64,000 bases of DNA from Gammaproteobacteria bacterium (GTDB lineage Bacteria; Pseudomonadota; Gammaproteobacteria; RBG-16-57-12), in NCBI GenBank assembly GCA_022712945.1, contig JAFLJP010000053.1, positions 1-64,000 of the forward strand. The letters run 5' to 3'. How positions within the stretch are numbered: position 1 is the first letter of the stretch; every line of letters starts with the position of its first letter. A program made the translations under genes and the position numbers. Under the pieces are notes generated by a model. It was not told the origin of the DNA. It made no database searches and was given only the letters and a program-made list of their open reading frames with translations. Below are positions 52,357-62,677 of this stretch, piece after piece.

Positions 52357-53367
52357 ATGGAAACACTCCCCAGTCATATCACCCTCGCCCACGGCAATGG
52401 TGGTTATTACATGCGCCAACTGATTGAACAGCTGTTTGCCAAACACCTTGCCAATCCCATTCTGAATCTGGCCGCCGATGCCGCAACACTACCCCCGATA
52501 AATGGAGTGCCAATGGTGACGGTGGATGGTTTTACCGTACAGCCGCTGGAGTTTCCAGGGGGTAATATTGGCTCGCTGGCGGTACATGGCTCGGTGAATG
52601 ATCTGGCAGTGGCGGGTGGTAGGGCGCGTTATCTTACCCTGTCGGCAATTATTGAAGAGGGGCTGCCAATGGCGCAGTTGCAGCGAGTGATCACTACACT
52701 CGCCACGACCGCCAATGACGCGGGTGTACAAGTGGTGTGTGGTGATACCAAGGTAGTACCCCGGGGCGAAGGGAGTGGGCTTTACCTTACCACCACCGCT
52801 ATTGGTGAGCGGGTTTGCGAACAGCCGTTGGGCATGACAAATATTCAAGTGGGCGATACGATTTTGGTCAGTGGCCCGGTGGGTGATCACGGTACGGCGG
52901 TAATGCTGGCGAGAGAACAATTTGGTTTGAGTGGCGAGTTACAATCGGATGTGGCCAATGTTTATCCCCTGTGTGACGCTCTGTATAAGTTGCCGGGGCT
53001 GCGTTTTTTACGCGACCCCACCCGTGGTGGTCTCGCCACCGTATTGCATGAGATACAGCAGGCAACAAAGTTGGGAATTTGGCTACAACAACAGGCGATC
53101 CCCCTCCGTGAACGGGTAGCAACACTGTGTGAAATACTCGGTTATGATCCCTACTACCTCGCCTGTGAGGGGCGGGTGGTGGCGGTACTGGATAACCAAC
53201 AAGCTGATGCAGCCTTGGCTCGCTGGCAAGCACTGCCGCAAGGGGAAGAGGCGGCAATTATCGGTGTAGTAACAAATGAACCGCAAAGGGTGGTATTGGA
53301 GACCGAGCTGGGTGGTGAGCGAGTACTAGAAGAGTTAGCGGATGATCCGCTGCCGAGGATTTGTTGA
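52357..53367 (+). CDS. hypE: Hydrogenase assembly protein HypE
   Basis: 336 aa from ATG 52357. It opens ITLAHGNGGYYMRQLIEQLF, has VVCGDTKVVPRGEG and RDPTRGGLATVLHEI of the PurM/SelD-like fold, and ends in DDPLPRIC, the C-terminal Cys that carries the carbamoyl group later dehydrated to thiocyanate. It completes hypCABDFE. A terminator begins 31 bases after the stop. Confidence 0.96.
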   Translation: METLPSHITLAHGNGGYYMRQLIEQLFAKHLANPILNLAADAATLPPINGVPMVTVDGFTVQPLEFPGGNIGSLAVHGSVNDLAVAGGRARYLTLSAIIEEGLPMAQLQRVITTLATTANDAGVQVVCGDTKVVPRGEGSGLYLTTTAIGERVCEQPLGMTNIQVGDTILVSGPVGDHGTAVMLAREQFGLSGELQSDVANVYPLCDALYKLPGLRFLRDPTRGGLATVLHEIQQATKLGIWLQQQAIPLRERVATLCEILGYDPYYLACEGRVVAVLDNQQADAALARWQALPQGEEAAIIGVVTNEPQRVVLETELGGERVLEELADDPLPRIC

Positions 53368-53369
53368 AT

Positions 53370-53511
53370 AGCTGTAACTATTCAGCGTGTTTAGATTTTG
53401 CCTCAAATCGAGGCATTTTTGCACGGAAAGAGGGGATATGTGACCGATTAAGTACGAAAATAACGAAGAGTTGAGGCAAAAAATGAATACGCGGAGCAGT
53501 TACGAATAGCT
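53370..53511. repeat. Inverted-repeat element, about 142 bp (GTAACTATTCAGC type)
   Basis: The left arm AGCTGTAACTATTCAGCGTG ... TTTTGCCTCAA and the right arm TTGAGGCAAAAAATGAATAC ... GAATAGCT are imperfectly complementary over about 37 bases. The left end GTAACTATTCAGC recurs at 61504. No open reading frame inside. Confidence 0.65.
53399..53420 (+). terminator. Rho-independent terminator after hypE
   Basis: TGCCTC-AAATC-GAGGCA is a perfect 6-bp stem followed by five T. It lies inside the left arm of the inverted repeat at 53370-53511. Confidence 0.8.
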
Positions 53512-53566
53512 TTATAAAACGCCTCCTTTAGATATAATAGCGAGCAAAATAATCAGGAGATGAGTT

Positions 53567-54124
53567 ATGGTCAGTCTGGAAACCCCAGTGTGTGAATTTG
53601 GCAAACCGGCAATTGATTTTTCACTACCCAGTGTCGATGGAAAAACCTGGAGTCTAGCAGAGTGTGCTGGCCCCAATGGATTGCTGGTGATGTTTATCTG
53701 TAACCATTGCCCCTACGTGAAGTCGATTCGTGAGCGTATTGTGCGTGATACTAATGAATTGAAGGCGATGGGGGTGAATTCGGTGGCGATTATGTCGAAT
53801 GATCCCTCTCTGAATGATGAAGACTCTTTTGAGAATATGAAAAAGATCTCAGACGAGTTTGGTTTTAGTTTCCCCTATCTGTTTGATGAGAGTCAGGCAG
53901 TTGCTAAAGCGTATGGTGCGGTTTGCACACCGGATTTTTTCGGTTATAACGGCAAGCTTGAGCTGCAATACCGTGGTAGATTGGATGCTAGTCGCAAAGA
54001 GACGGCTGAAGATGGGGTGCGTCGTGATCTGTTTTTAGGGATGAAGGAAGTGGCTGAAACAGGCAGTGGCCCAACAGAACAAATCCCCAGTATGGGCTGC
54101 TCAATTAAGTGGAAAAGTGAGTAA
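53567..54124 (+). CDS. Thioredoxin-fold (AhpC/TSA-like) protein
   Basis: 185 aa. The redoxin domain has FICNHCPYVKSIRERIVRD, with the C-N-H-C active site at about 45-48, and FDESQAVAKAYGAVCTPDFFGY, with the cis-Pro of thioredoxins. It belongs to the widespread small thioredoxin family protein group with a CNHCPYVK signature. The exact substrate is unknown; a thiol reductase or peroxidase role is likely. No signal peptide. It stands alone between the hyp genes and the tkt operon. GGAG precedes the ATG. Confidence 0.85.
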   Translation: MVSLETPVCEFGKPAIDFSLPSVDGKTWSLAECAGPNGLLVMFICNHCPYVKSIRERIVRDTNELKAMGVNSVAIMSNDPSLNDEDSFENMKKISDEFGFSFPYLFDESQAVAKAYGAVCTPDFFGYNGKLELQYRGRLDASRKETAEDGVRRDLFLGMKEVAETGSGPTEQIPSMGCSIKWKSE

Positions 54125-54440
54125 AAAACGCCCGGTATCCATAAGCATTTTTGTTTTATGGTTACGCTAAGTTGTTGATTTAATTTGTTTCTGTGATTCC
54201 TTGAGGGCTTTCGGCCTTGCTCAAAGCGCACTTTTGTTGGAGAATCGGTGCTCAAAATTTGCTTAAGGCGGCAATTGCGATGTCAATTTGCGCCTTGGTT
54301 AGTTAGTAGATCAGGTGTTGACGGGCTGCGGTTCTCCACTTCGTCGGTAAAAATTCATAGGTTGGGAGTAGGTCACCAAGCAGTGGCAGCTCCTGATTGG
54401 TCGTAGACTTTTTTCACTAAAACCTTTTAGGGAGGCTTTA
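54125..54440. other. 316-base region upstream of tkt
   Basis: No gene seen. It ends in a strong ribosome site, AGGGAGGC, before the tkt ATG. A TTGACG at 54318-54323 has no good -10 at normal spacing. Probably holds the operon promoter. Confidence 0.4.
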
Positions 54441-56429
54441 ATGCCATCACGTAGAGAATTAGCCAATGCCATCCGTGCGTTAAGTATGGATGCTGTTCAA
54501 AAAGCAAATTCGGGTCACCCTGGTGCACCGATGGGTATGGCGGATATCGCTGAAGTATTGTGGAACAGCCACATGAAATTCAACCCGACAAATGCAAAGT
54601 GGGCAGATCGCGACCGTTTCGTACTTTCGAATGGTCATGGCTCCATGTTGATCTACTCTCTATTGCACCTGTCAGGTTTCAATCTCAGCATGGATGACAT
54701 CAAGAGCTTCCGTCAGCTGCATGCTAAAACAGCAGGTCACCCTGAGTATGGTTATGCGGACGGCATTGAGACCACCACCGGCCCTCTGGGTCAAGGCATT
54801 ACCAACGCGGTGGGTATGGCGATTGCTGAGCGCACTTTGGCGGCGCAATTCAATAAGCCGGGTCACGATATTGTTGATCATCATACTTACGCCTTCATGG
54901 GCGATGGTTGTTTGATGGAAGGGCTGTCACACGAATCGTGTGCGATGGCTGGTACTCTGGGTCTTGGCAAGTTGATCGCATTCTGGGATGACAATGATAT
55001 TTCTATTGATGGTCACATTGGTGACTGGATGGAGAAAGGCGTTCCTGGTCGTTTCAAATCATATGACTGGCATGTTATTGCTGATGTTGATGGTCATGAT
55101 CCCGAGGCGATCAATGCCGCGATTGTTGAGGCGAAGTCGGTAACAGATAAGCCAACGCTGATCTGTACTCGTACCATCATCGGTTTTGGTTCACCCAATA
55201 TGAGCGGTTCGCATGACTGCCACGGTGCCGCATTGGGCCACGATGAAATTGCTCTGGTTCGTAAGGAATTGGGCTGGACAGCTGAGCCATTTGAAATTCC
55301 ATCAGATGTCTATGCCGGTTGGGATCACAAAGAGCAAGGTGCTACTGATGAAGCAGCCTGGAATAGCAAGTTTGATGCGTATAAAGCAGCATTCCCAGCT
55401 GAAGCGGCAGAGTTTGTCCGCCGCATGTCAGGCGAACTTCCAGCCAACTTTGAAGTTGAAATGGATAATTTCATTGCTAAGACCCAGGCTGATATGCCTA
55501 ACATTGCATCACGCAAAGCGTCACAAAATGCAATTGAAGCGATGGGCCCACTGTTACCAGAGATGTTTGGTGGTTCTGCCGATTTGACCGGCTCTAACCT
55601 GACCAACTGGTCTGGTACCGTCAAGGTGACACCAGAAAATGCAGACGGTAACTACCTCTCATGGGGGGTGCGCGAATTTGGTATGGCACACATGATGAAC
55701 GGTATGGTTCTTCATGGTGGTTTCAAAGTTTATGGCGCAACTTTCTTCATGTTTATGGAGTTTATGCGTAATGCCCTGCGTATGTCGGCACTGATGAAAA
55801 TTGGTACGATCTACGTTTATACCCACGACTCAATTGGTCTGGGCGAAGATGGCCCGACTCACCAGCCGGTTGAGCAGTTGGCCACAATGCGTGTCATTCC
55901 TGGTTTCCAGACCTGGCGTGGTTGTGATGCCATCGAGTCAGCAGTTTCCTGGAAAGTGGCGATGATGCGTGGTAATGCACCAACTGCATTGGTCTTCTCG
56001 CGTCAAACCCTGACCCCGATGCCGCGTACTGCAGAGCAAGTAGCAAACATCGAAAAGGGTGGCTACGTATTGAAAAACTGTGCAGGTACACCTGATATTA
56101 TCTTTATCTCCACGGGTTCCGAGGTTGGTTTAGCGGTTGATGCAGCAGAGGCGATGGATGCCAATGTACGTGTTGTTTCGATGCCTTCAACCTGTGCCTA
56201 TGATGCACAAGATCAAGCCTATAAAGATTCGGTATTGATTCCGGGTGTTAAGCGCGTAGCGATTGAGGCCGGTGTTGACCAGTCCTGGTACAAATATGTT
56301 GGCCTGGATGGTGGTGTGGTTTGTATGTCGACCTTTGGTGAGTCTGCACCCGCTGGCGAACTGTTCAAGCAGTTTGGCTTCACCGTTGAGAATGTTGTGG
56401 CAACGGCAAATAAAGTTTTGGGCAAGTAA
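54441..56429 (+). CDS. tkt: Transketolase
   Basis: 662 aa. It begins [30 protein letters not shown]; the thiamine-diphosphate site is [22 protein letters not shown] with [15 protein letters not shown]. The C-terminal half has [20 protein letters not shown] and [20 protein letters not shown]. Transfers two-carbon units in the Calvin cycle and pentose phosphate pathway. It heads tkt-gap-pgk-pyk-fba, a known order in autotrophic Gammaproteobacteria. A strong AGGGAGGC ribosome site lies just before the ATG. Confidence 0.97.
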   Translation: MPSRRELANAIRALSMDAVQKANSGHPGAPMGMADIAEVLWNSHMKFNPTNAKWADRDRFVLSNGHGSMLIYSLLHLSGFNLSMDDIKSFRQLHAKTAGHPEYGYADGIETTTGPLGQGITNAVGMAIAERTLAAQFNKPGHDIVDHHTYAFMGDGCLMEGLSHESCAMAGTLGLGKLIAFWDDNDISIDGHIGDWMEKGVPGRFKSYDWHVIADVDGHDPEAINAAIVEAKSVTDKPTLICTRTIIGFGSPNMSGSHDCHGAALGHDEIALVRKELGWTAEPFEIPSDVYAGWDHKEQGATDEAAWNSKFDAYKAAFPAEAAEFVRRMSGELPANFEVEMDNFIAKTQADMPNIASRKASQNAIEAMGPLLPEMFGGSADLTGSNLTNWSGTVKVTPENADGNYLSWGVREFGMAHMMNGMVLHGGFKVYGATFFMFMEFMRNALRMSALMKIGTIYVYTHDSIGLGEDGPTHQPVEQLATMRVIPGFQTWRGCDAIESAVSWKVAMMRGNAPTALVFSRQTLTPMPRTAEQVANIEKGGYVLKNCAGTPDIIFISTGSEVGLAVDAAEAMDANVRVVSMPSTCAYDAQDQAYKDSVLIPGVKRVAIEAGVDQSWYKYVGLDGGVVCMSTFGESAPAGELFKQFGFTVENVVATANKVLGK

Positions 56430-56441
56430 TTATTATAAAGT

Positions 56442-56462
56442 CAGACCTGCACGACAGGTCTG
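56442..56462 (+). terminator. Hairpin between tkt and gap (attenuator-like)
   Basis: CAGACCTG-CACGA-CAGGTCTG is a perfect 8-bp stem followed by GTGATTTTTA. The T run is offset, so it may end only some transcripts and leave tkt more abundant than the genes after it. Confidence 0.6.
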
Positions 56463-56480
56463 GTGATTTTTAGGAGCTAA

Positions 56481-57501
<1,021 letters not shown>

Positions 57502-57622
57502 GAAGTAGGGCGTGGGGGGCGATCAATCTCCATGCCCTGCCACTGCTTTAGTCGAGAGGGATTTGTTGAGGTGCTAAACATCACCAAATTTCTTTTAAAT
57601 AAATAATCGTAGAGAGATGCCC

Positions 57623-58801
57623 ATGTCTGTAATTAAAATGACTGATCTTGACCTGTCTGGTAAGCGTGTACTGATTCGCCAAGACCTGAATGTGCCGGTA
57701 AAGAATGGCAAAGTAACGTCAGATGCGCGTATTCGTGCTTCACTACCGACGATTCAAAAAGCATTGGCAGCGGGCGCTGCGGTCATGATTATGTCTCACC
57801 TGGGTCGCCCGACTGAAGGTGAGTATGCTGAAGAGTTTTCTTTGGCTCCGGTTGCAGAGCACATGAGTGGCCTGTTGGGTAAAGAGATTAAAATAGTTAA
57901 GGACTACCTGGGTGGTGTTGAGATTGCCGCAGGTGAAGTCGCGATTTTGGAAAATGTACGCTTCAACAATGGCGAGAAGAAGAATGACGATGCACTGGCC
58001 AAGCAGTATGCTGCACTGTGTGATGTGTTTGTGATGGATGCGTTTGGCACCGCACATCGTGCACAAGGCTCTACTCACGGAGTTGCCAAGTTTGCCCCCA
58101 TCGCATGTGCTGGCCCACTGTTGGCGGGTGAGCTGGACGCACTAGGCAAAGCACTGGATAATCCAGCACGCCCAATGGTTGCGATTGTCGGTGGTTCCAA
58201 AGTGTCTACCAAACTGACGGTGCTTGAGTCACTTTCTCAGGTTGTCGATCAGTTGATCGTTGGTGGTGGTATCGCGAATACCTTCATTGCGGCGGCAGGC
58301 CACAATGTTGGCAAGTCACTGTATGAAGCGGACTTGATCGGTACTTGTGAAAAACTGACTGCAGATGCTAAGGCTCGCGGTGGTGATATTCCGGTTCCGA
58401 CGGACGTAGTGTGTGCAAAAGAGTTTGCAGAATCAGCCGCAGCAACGCTGATGCCGGCAACGGATGTGGCTGATGATGATATGATTTTTGATATTGGCCC
58501 CGATAGTGCAGCGGCATTAGCAGAAGTGATCAAGTCGGCAGGTACTATTGTATGGAATGGCCCGGTTGGCGTATTTGAGTTTGACCAGTTTGGTGAAGGC
58601 ACCAAGGCGATTGCGATGGCGATTGCCGAATCTCCCGCATTCTCAATTGCCGGTGGTGGTGATACCCTGGCAGCAGTTGATAAGTACGGCATTGCTGATA
58701 AAATATCTTATATCTCCACTGGTGGCGGTGCTTTCCTGGAATTCTTGGAAGGTAAAAAACTGCCAGCAGTTGTTGTTTTAGAAGAACGCGCAAACGGCTA
58801 A
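57623..58801 (+). CDS. pgk: Phosphoglycerate kinase
   Basis: 392 aa. I start it at ATG 57623 ([26 protein letters not shown]), which matches the known E. coli N-terminus; an ATG two codons earlier (57617) is also in frame. Motifs: [20 protein letters not shown] (substrate loop), VLENVRF-like [45 protein letters not shown] and the C-terminal [17 protein letters not shown]. Reversible transfer of phosphate between 1,3-bisphosphoglycerate and ADP. Confidence 0.97.
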   Translation: MSVIKMTDLDLSGKRVLIRQDLNVPVKNGKVTSDARIRASLPTIQKALAAGAAVMIMSHLGRPTEGEYAEEFSLAPVAEHMSGLLGKEIKIVKDYLGGVEIAAGEVAILENVRFNNGEKKNDDALAKQYAALCDVFVMDAFGTAHRAQGSTHGVAKFAPIACAGPLLAGELDALGKALDNPARPMVAIVGGSKVSTKLTVLESLSQVVDQLIVGGGIANTFIAAAGHNVGKSLYEADLIGTCEKLTADAKARGGDIPVPTDVVCAKEFAESAAATLMPATDVADDDMIFDIGPDSAAALAEVIKSAGTIVWNGPVGVFEFDQFGEGTKAIAMAIAESPAFSIAGGGDTLAAVDKYGIADKISYISTGGGAFLEFLEGKKLPAVVVLEERANG

Positions 58802-58816
58802 GTAAAGATAAAACAT

Positions 58817-58838
58817 GGCCCCCTCATGATCGGGGGTC
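58817..58838 (+). terminator. GC-rich hairpin between pgk and pyk
   Basis: GGCCCCC pairs with GGGGGTC (one G-T) around eight bases. No T run follows. It may be a pause or stability hairpin. Confidence 0.4.
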
Positions 58839-58877
58839 TGTACGTTATATAAACGATAGACTCTTGGAGCTCTACAC

Positions 58878-60326
58878 TTGTTAAGAAGAACAAAGATCGT
58901 TGCGACGCTTGGTCCTGCCACAGATGACCCCAAAATGATTGATAAAATCATTGAAGCCGGTGTCGATGTGGTTCGCCTCAATTTTTCACACGGCACACCA
59001 GAAGAACATCGTGAGCGCGCAGAACGTGTTCGCAATCGGGCTCGGGCGCACGGTCGTCAAGTGGGTGTGCTTGCCGATCTGCAAGGCCCCAAAATTCGTA
59101 TTGAACGCTTTCGTGACGGCAAGATTTTTTTAAATGAAGGCGACAGTTTTGTTTTGGACGGTGCGCTAGGAAGCGATGATGGTGACCAGGAACGTGTTGG
59201 TATCGCCTACAAAGAGTTGGTTAACGATGTTAAACGTGGTGATACTCTGCTGCTTGACGATGGTCGCCTGGTTTTTTGGGTTGACGAGGTGACGGATGCC
59301 GAAGTTCGCTGCCAGGTGAAAATGGGTGGTTATCTCTCTGATCGCAAAGGTATCAATTTGCAGGGTGGTGGCTTGTCTGCCTCCGCATTGACCGATAAAG
59401 ACAAAGAAGATATTAAAACCGCCGCATCAATTCAGGCAGATTATCTGGCCGTCTCATTTCCTCGTTGTGGCGAGGATATGGAGTATGCACGCAAGCTGTT
59501 TCGTGAAGCCGGTGGCCACGGTGCGTTGGTTGCCAAGATAGAACGTGCGGAAGCCATTCTGCCAGGCGTGATTGAAGGAATTGTTGCTGCTTCTGATGTG
59601 ATTATGGTGGCGCGTGGTGATCTGGGTGTTGAGATTGGTGATGCGGCTCTGCCGCCAGTGCAGAAGGCGCTGATCAAGCAAGCACGCTCAATGAATAAAG
59701 TGGTCATTACTGCGACTCAAATGATGGAGTCGATGATTGAAAACCATATTCCGACGCGGGCCGAAGTGTTCGATGTCGCTAATGCGGTGTTTGATGGAAC
59801 AGATGCGGTGATGCTGTCGGCAGAAACAGCGGCTGGGAAATTCCCCCACCTTGCGATTGCGGCAATGGATCGTATTTGTCGTGAGGCAGAAAAACAGAGT
59901 TCGGTTAAAGAGTCCGACCACCGTATCAATACCAAATTTAAGAGTATCGATGAAGCGATTGCACTTTCAACCATGTATGCAGCCAATCACTTGGGTGTAA
60001 AGGCAATTGCCGCGCTGACTGAGTCTGGCTCTACGCCGTTATGGATGTCACGTATTAGTTCCGGTATTCCCATCTATGCGATGACCTCAAAGGTAGAAAC
60101 TCGCCGCAAAGTGACGCTCTATCGCGGTGTTTACCCGGTTAGCTTTGAAACCGATAAACGTGACCATGCAGCGGTTAATTTGGATGCGGTTGAAGAGTTA
60201 CGACGCCGTGGTGCAGTTCGCAATGGTGATCTTGTTATCTTGACCAAGGGTGACATGATGGGCGTATTGGGTGGTACTAATGCCATGAAGATCGTCAAGG
60301 TTGGCGAAATGGTTGACCCAGAATAA
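58878..60326 (+). CDS. pyk: Pyruvate kinase
   Basis: 482 aa. RRTKIVATLGPATDDPKMID, VVRLNFSHGTPEEH, LADLQGPKIRIERF, the active-site region IMVARGDLGVEIG and NKVVITATQMMESMIEN with TAAGKFPHLA are all present. Makes pyruvate and ATP from phosphoenolpyruvate. The start is TTG at 58878, with TTGGAGC about eight bases upstream; no ATG lies earlier in frame. Its place inside a Calvin-type operon is common in related bacteria. Confidence 0.96.
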   Translation: MLRRTKIVATLGPATDDPKMIDKIIEAGVDVVRLNFSHGTPEEHRERAERVRNRARAHGRQVGVLADLQGPKIRIERFRDGKIFLNEGDSFVLDGALGSDDGDQERVGIAYKELVNDVKRGDTLLLDDGRLVFWVDEVTDAEVRCQVKMGGYLSDRKGINLQGGGLSASALTDKDKEDIKTAASIQADYLAVSFPRCGEDMEYARKLFREAGGHGALVAKIERAEAILPGVIEGIVAASDVIMVARGDLGVEIGDAALPPVQKALIKQARSMNKVVITATQMMESMIENHIPTRAEVFDVANAVFDGTDAVMLSAETAAGKFPHLAIAAMDRICREAEKQSSVKESDHRINTKFKSIDEAIALSTMYAANHLGVKAIAALTESGSTPLWMSRISSGIPIYAMTSKVETRRKVTLYRGVYPVSFETDKRDHAAVNLDAVEELRRRGAVRNGDLVILTKGDMMGVLGGTNAMKIVKVGEMVDPE

Positions 60327-60333
60327 ATATTTC

Positions 60334-60357
60334 TGGTGTGAGTTTTTTCTCACACCA
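60334..60357. repeat. Hairpin between pyk and fba
   Basis: TGGTGTGAG-TTTTTT-CTCACACCA perfect 9-bp stem, eight bases after the pyk stop. No T run after the stem, so likely a stability or processing element. Confidence 0.55.
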
Positions 60358-60403
60358 AAACAAGTAGCATATACGTATTACTTAATTAATTGAGGAGATA
60401 ATA

Positions 60404-61444
60404 ATGGCTCTTATTTCAATGCGCCAATTGCTGGATCATGCCGCTGAAAACAGTTATGGCTTGCCCGCTTTCAATGTAAACAACATGGAGCAAGTGCATG
60501 CGATTATGCAGGCAGCCGATGCGGTTAATGCCCCGGTCATTATGCAGGGATCTGCTGGTGCGCGTTCATATGCAGGCGAACCGTTCCTGCGTCACTTGAT
60601 CATAGCGGCAACTGAAATGTACCCTCACATTCCTGTTTGTATGCACCAGGATCACGGTGCCTCTCCTGATATTTGCTTCCGCTCTATCCAGTCTGGTTTT
60701 ACTTCGGTCATGATGGATGGCTCTCTGGAAGCTGATGGCAAAACGCCTTCATCTTTCGAATACAATGTTGACGTCACCAAAAAAGTCTCTGAGCTAGCCC
60801 ACGCCTGCGGTGTTTCTGTTGAGGGTGAGTTGGGTTGCCTAGGTTCACTGGAAACGGGTGAAATGGGTGAAGAAGATGGCCACGGTGCTGAAGGCAAGTT
60901 GGACCTGGATATGTTGCTGACTGACCCCCTGGAAGCAAAAGAGTTTGTTGAGCAGACCGGTTGTGATGCACTGGCTATTGCTATCGGTACTTCACACGGT
61001 GCTTACAAGTTCTCAAGCAAGCCGACGGGTGAGGTGCTGCGTATCGACCGTATTGCTGAAATTCATGCGGTTATTCCGAACACTCACCTGGTTATGCACG
61101 GCTCTTCTTCTGTGCCACAGGAGTGGTTGGAAATTATCAACCAATATGGCGGTGAGATGGCGCAAACTTATGGCGTACCCGTTGAAGAGATCATTGAAGG
61201 GATCAAGTCGGGCGTGCGTAAAGTTAATATCGATACTGATTTGCGTATGGCATCTACCGGTGCGATTCGTCGCCATCTGGAAGAGAACAAGTCTAACTTC
61301 GATCCACGCAAGGCATTAAAAGCATCGACAGCCGCAATGTCTCAAATCTGTAAAGACCGCTATGAAGCGTTTGGTGCAGCAGGCCATGCAGCAAAAATAA
61401 CGGCTAAGTCTCTTGAGACGATGATCGATTTTTACGCTAAATAA
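60404..61444 (+). CDS. fba: Fructose-bisphosphate aldolase, class II, Calvin-cycle subtype
   Basis: 346 aa. [22 protein letters not shown], the zinc and catalytic region [64 protein letters not shown] and [19 protein letters not shown] match the longer class II aldolases of the Calvin-cycle subtype. Joins or splits fructose- and sedoheptulose-bisphosphate. TTGAGGAGATAATA precedes the ATG. Last gene of the operon, with a terminator 19 bases after the stop. Confidence 0.97.
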   Translation: MALISMRQLLDHAAENSYGLPAFNVNNMEQVHAIMQAADAVNAPVIMQGSAGARSYAGEPFLRHLIIAATEMYPHIPVCMHQDHGASPDICFRSIQSGFTSVMMDGSLEADGKTPSSFEYNVDVTKKVSELAHACGVSVEGELGCLGSLETGEMGEEDGHGAEGKLDLDMLLTDPLEAKEFVEQTGCDALAIAIGTSHGAYKFSSKPTGEVLRIDRIAEIHAVIPNTHLVMHGSSSVPQEWLEIINQYGGEMAQTYGVPVEEIIEGIKSGVRKVNIDTDLRMASTGAIRRHLEENKSNFDPRKALKASTAAMSQICKDRYEAFGAAGHAAKITAKSLETMIDFYAK

Positions 61445-61462
61445 ATCGTTAATCGGCTCCAT

Positions 61463-61492
61463 AAAAAGGCTGCTTTTTTGCAGCCTTTTTTT
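61463..61492 (+). terminator. Rho-independent terminator of the tkt-fba operon
   Basis: AAAAAGGCTGC and GCAGCCTTTTT pair around a short T loop, with a run of T at the end. Confidence 0.9.
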
Positions 61493-61503
61493 ATGCCTGC
61501 AAC

Positions 61504-61588
61504 GTAACTATTCAGCACAGTAGAAAATAAGTATGTAGCTGTTTTTAATGCGGAAATGGTGGGTTTCAGGGGTGAGCTGAATAGTTAC
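61504..61588. repeat. Short inverted-repeat element (GTAACTATTCAGC ends)
   Basis: GTAACTATTCAGC at 61504-61516 and GCTGAATAGTTAC at 61576-61588 are a perfect 13-bp inverted repeat 59 bases apart. The same end opens the element at 53370. A second pair, GTTTCAGGG/CCCTGAAAC (61562-61596), straddles the right end. Confidence 0.65.
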
Positions 61589-61621
61589 CCTGAAACATTG
61601 TGTGGAGTGTAGGTTAAGTGC

Positions 61622-61644
61622 AACGGTGCCAGGGAGGCACCGTT
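61622..61644 (-). terminator. Hairpin after the Rrf2 gene
   Basis: AACGGTGCC-AGGGA-GGCACCGTT perfect 9-bp stem beyond the stop of the minus-strand regulator. No T run follows on that strand. Confidence 0.45.
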
Positions 61645-61659
61645 ATTCTGGAGAGTCGT

Positions 61660-62154
61660 TTAGTGGGAACCCAGGCTTTTAACTTGGCTTTGGGTATTAC
61701 TGCGTTGTTCAACGATCCCAATTGATGGGTTGGCTGATTGCTCGGCACGAATAACCTCATCGGCATAACCGGATTGGTCTAAAAGGTCTTGAATCGTAAT
61801 ATTGCCAAGGTAATGCGACACCTTGCGGCTGAGTTCATCCCAGAGCAGGTGGCTGAGGTCGTTAACATTTTTATTGCTGTTGTTCAGGGCGTTGGCGTCA
61901 TCATCCACCGCTTCCAGTACTTGTGCAATCGTGATTTCCTGTGGTGGGCGTGCTAGACGATAGCCTCCCCCAGGACCTCGGGTACCATGAACAAGCTCAT
62001 GTTTTCGTAGTCGGGCGAATAACTGTTCCATGTAAGACATGGAGATCTCTTTGCTAACCGATATATTGTTAAGTGTTGTTGGCCCAAAAGGTGCCTTCAG
62101 TACCAGATCCATAATGGCGGTAACTGCGTATCGTCCTTTTTTAGACAGTTTCAT
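61660..62154 (-). CDS. Rrf2-family regulator, IscR-like without cluster cysteines
   Basis: 164 aa. The N-terminal winged helix follows IscR closely: KGRYAVTAIMDLVLKAPFGP, ISMSYMEQLFARLRKHELVHG, RGPGGGYRLARP. After VLEAVDDDA, the segment that in IscR holds the three Cys of the [2Fe-2S] cluster reads NALNNSNKNVNDLSHLLWDEL, with no Cys; the protein has none at all. The His of IscR's L-T-H-A-L-W is kept (LSHLLW). So it should bind DNA but not an Fe-S cluster through those residues. No isc genes are nearby. Strong ribosome site GGGAGGAAGTC before the ATG. Target genes unknown. Confidence 0.88.
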   Translation of the reverse strand: MKLSKKGRYAVTAIMDLVLKAPFGPTTLNNISVSKEISMSYMEQLFARLRKHELVHGTRGPGGGYRLARPPQEITIAQVLEAVDDDANALNNSNKNVNDLSHLLWDELSRKVSHYLGNITIQDLLDQSGYADEVIRAEQSANPSIGIVEQRSNTQSQVKSLGSH

Positions 62155-62216
62155 GACTTCCTCCCATGTTTCTTATGTGTCCCTCCGTTGTTAGCAAGGG
62201 TTGTGTTTCTCTGCTT

Positions 62217-62243
62217 ATTATACAACTAATTTTTTAGTTACAA
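62217..62243 (-). promoter_or_regulatory. Promoter of the Rrf2 gene with an internal palindrome
   Basis: On the minus strand: TTGTAA (62243-62238), 15 bases, then a perfect TATAAT (62222-62217). The spacer contains AACTAA-AAAA-TTAGTT (62224-62239), a perfect 6-bp inverted repeat touching both elements. Suits an autorepression operator. Confidence 0.55.
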
Positions 62244-62374
62244 TTATGTTTATCATGAAAGGGGGGCACTAGACAATCTCATATTTACGGTGATTGTGTT
62301 GGTGCTTTTGTTTTGTGGTCCATGTCACGCTTTTCATGGGAAAATACGGGGAGTTACGCTGTTTTATTCGTGTT

Positions 62375-62499
62375 CCTAGGAGCCTGTCCGAGAACAGACT
62401 GACCTACTGCGAGCAAGCCATTTTGGCCAGATTTTCCGAAAAAATCTGACTCAAAATGGCTTTCTCTCGCTACGACTCCCCAAGTCCGACAGCCTGCTA
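62375..62499. repeat. Nested palindromic element, about 125 bp
   Basis: The outer arms CTAGGAGCCTGTCCGA and TCCGACAGCCTGCTAG pair at 13 of 16 positions. The inner arms GCGAG-AAGCCATTTTG-CAGATTTT and AAAATCTG-CAAAATGGCTT-CTCGC pair in three blocks. Both ends carry CTAG. Whole element folds back on itself; no coding capacity. Confidence 0.65.
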
Positions 62500-62677
62500 G
62501 CTGATTCCTTTTTCTGATCATTTTAAATGCAATAACTTTAAGTCTATGAGGCCATCAGTTGTTGACGTTTTTTATAAAAACCGACAACTTGGTGAGTGAA
62601 GCCGCTTATCAAGGGTGCCCTGCTCAGGCTATACTAGGCAACAATTTTTAATCGAACAGACAATAAGGGTAGCGATT

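Larger units (their letters stand above)
62155..62677. other. 523-base region between the Rrf2 gene and glyQ
   Basis: Holds the Rrf2 promoter and palindrome (62217-62243), a fold-back repeat (62375-62499) and the glyQ leader with TATACT at 62630-62635. I see no gene. Confidence 0.5.
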
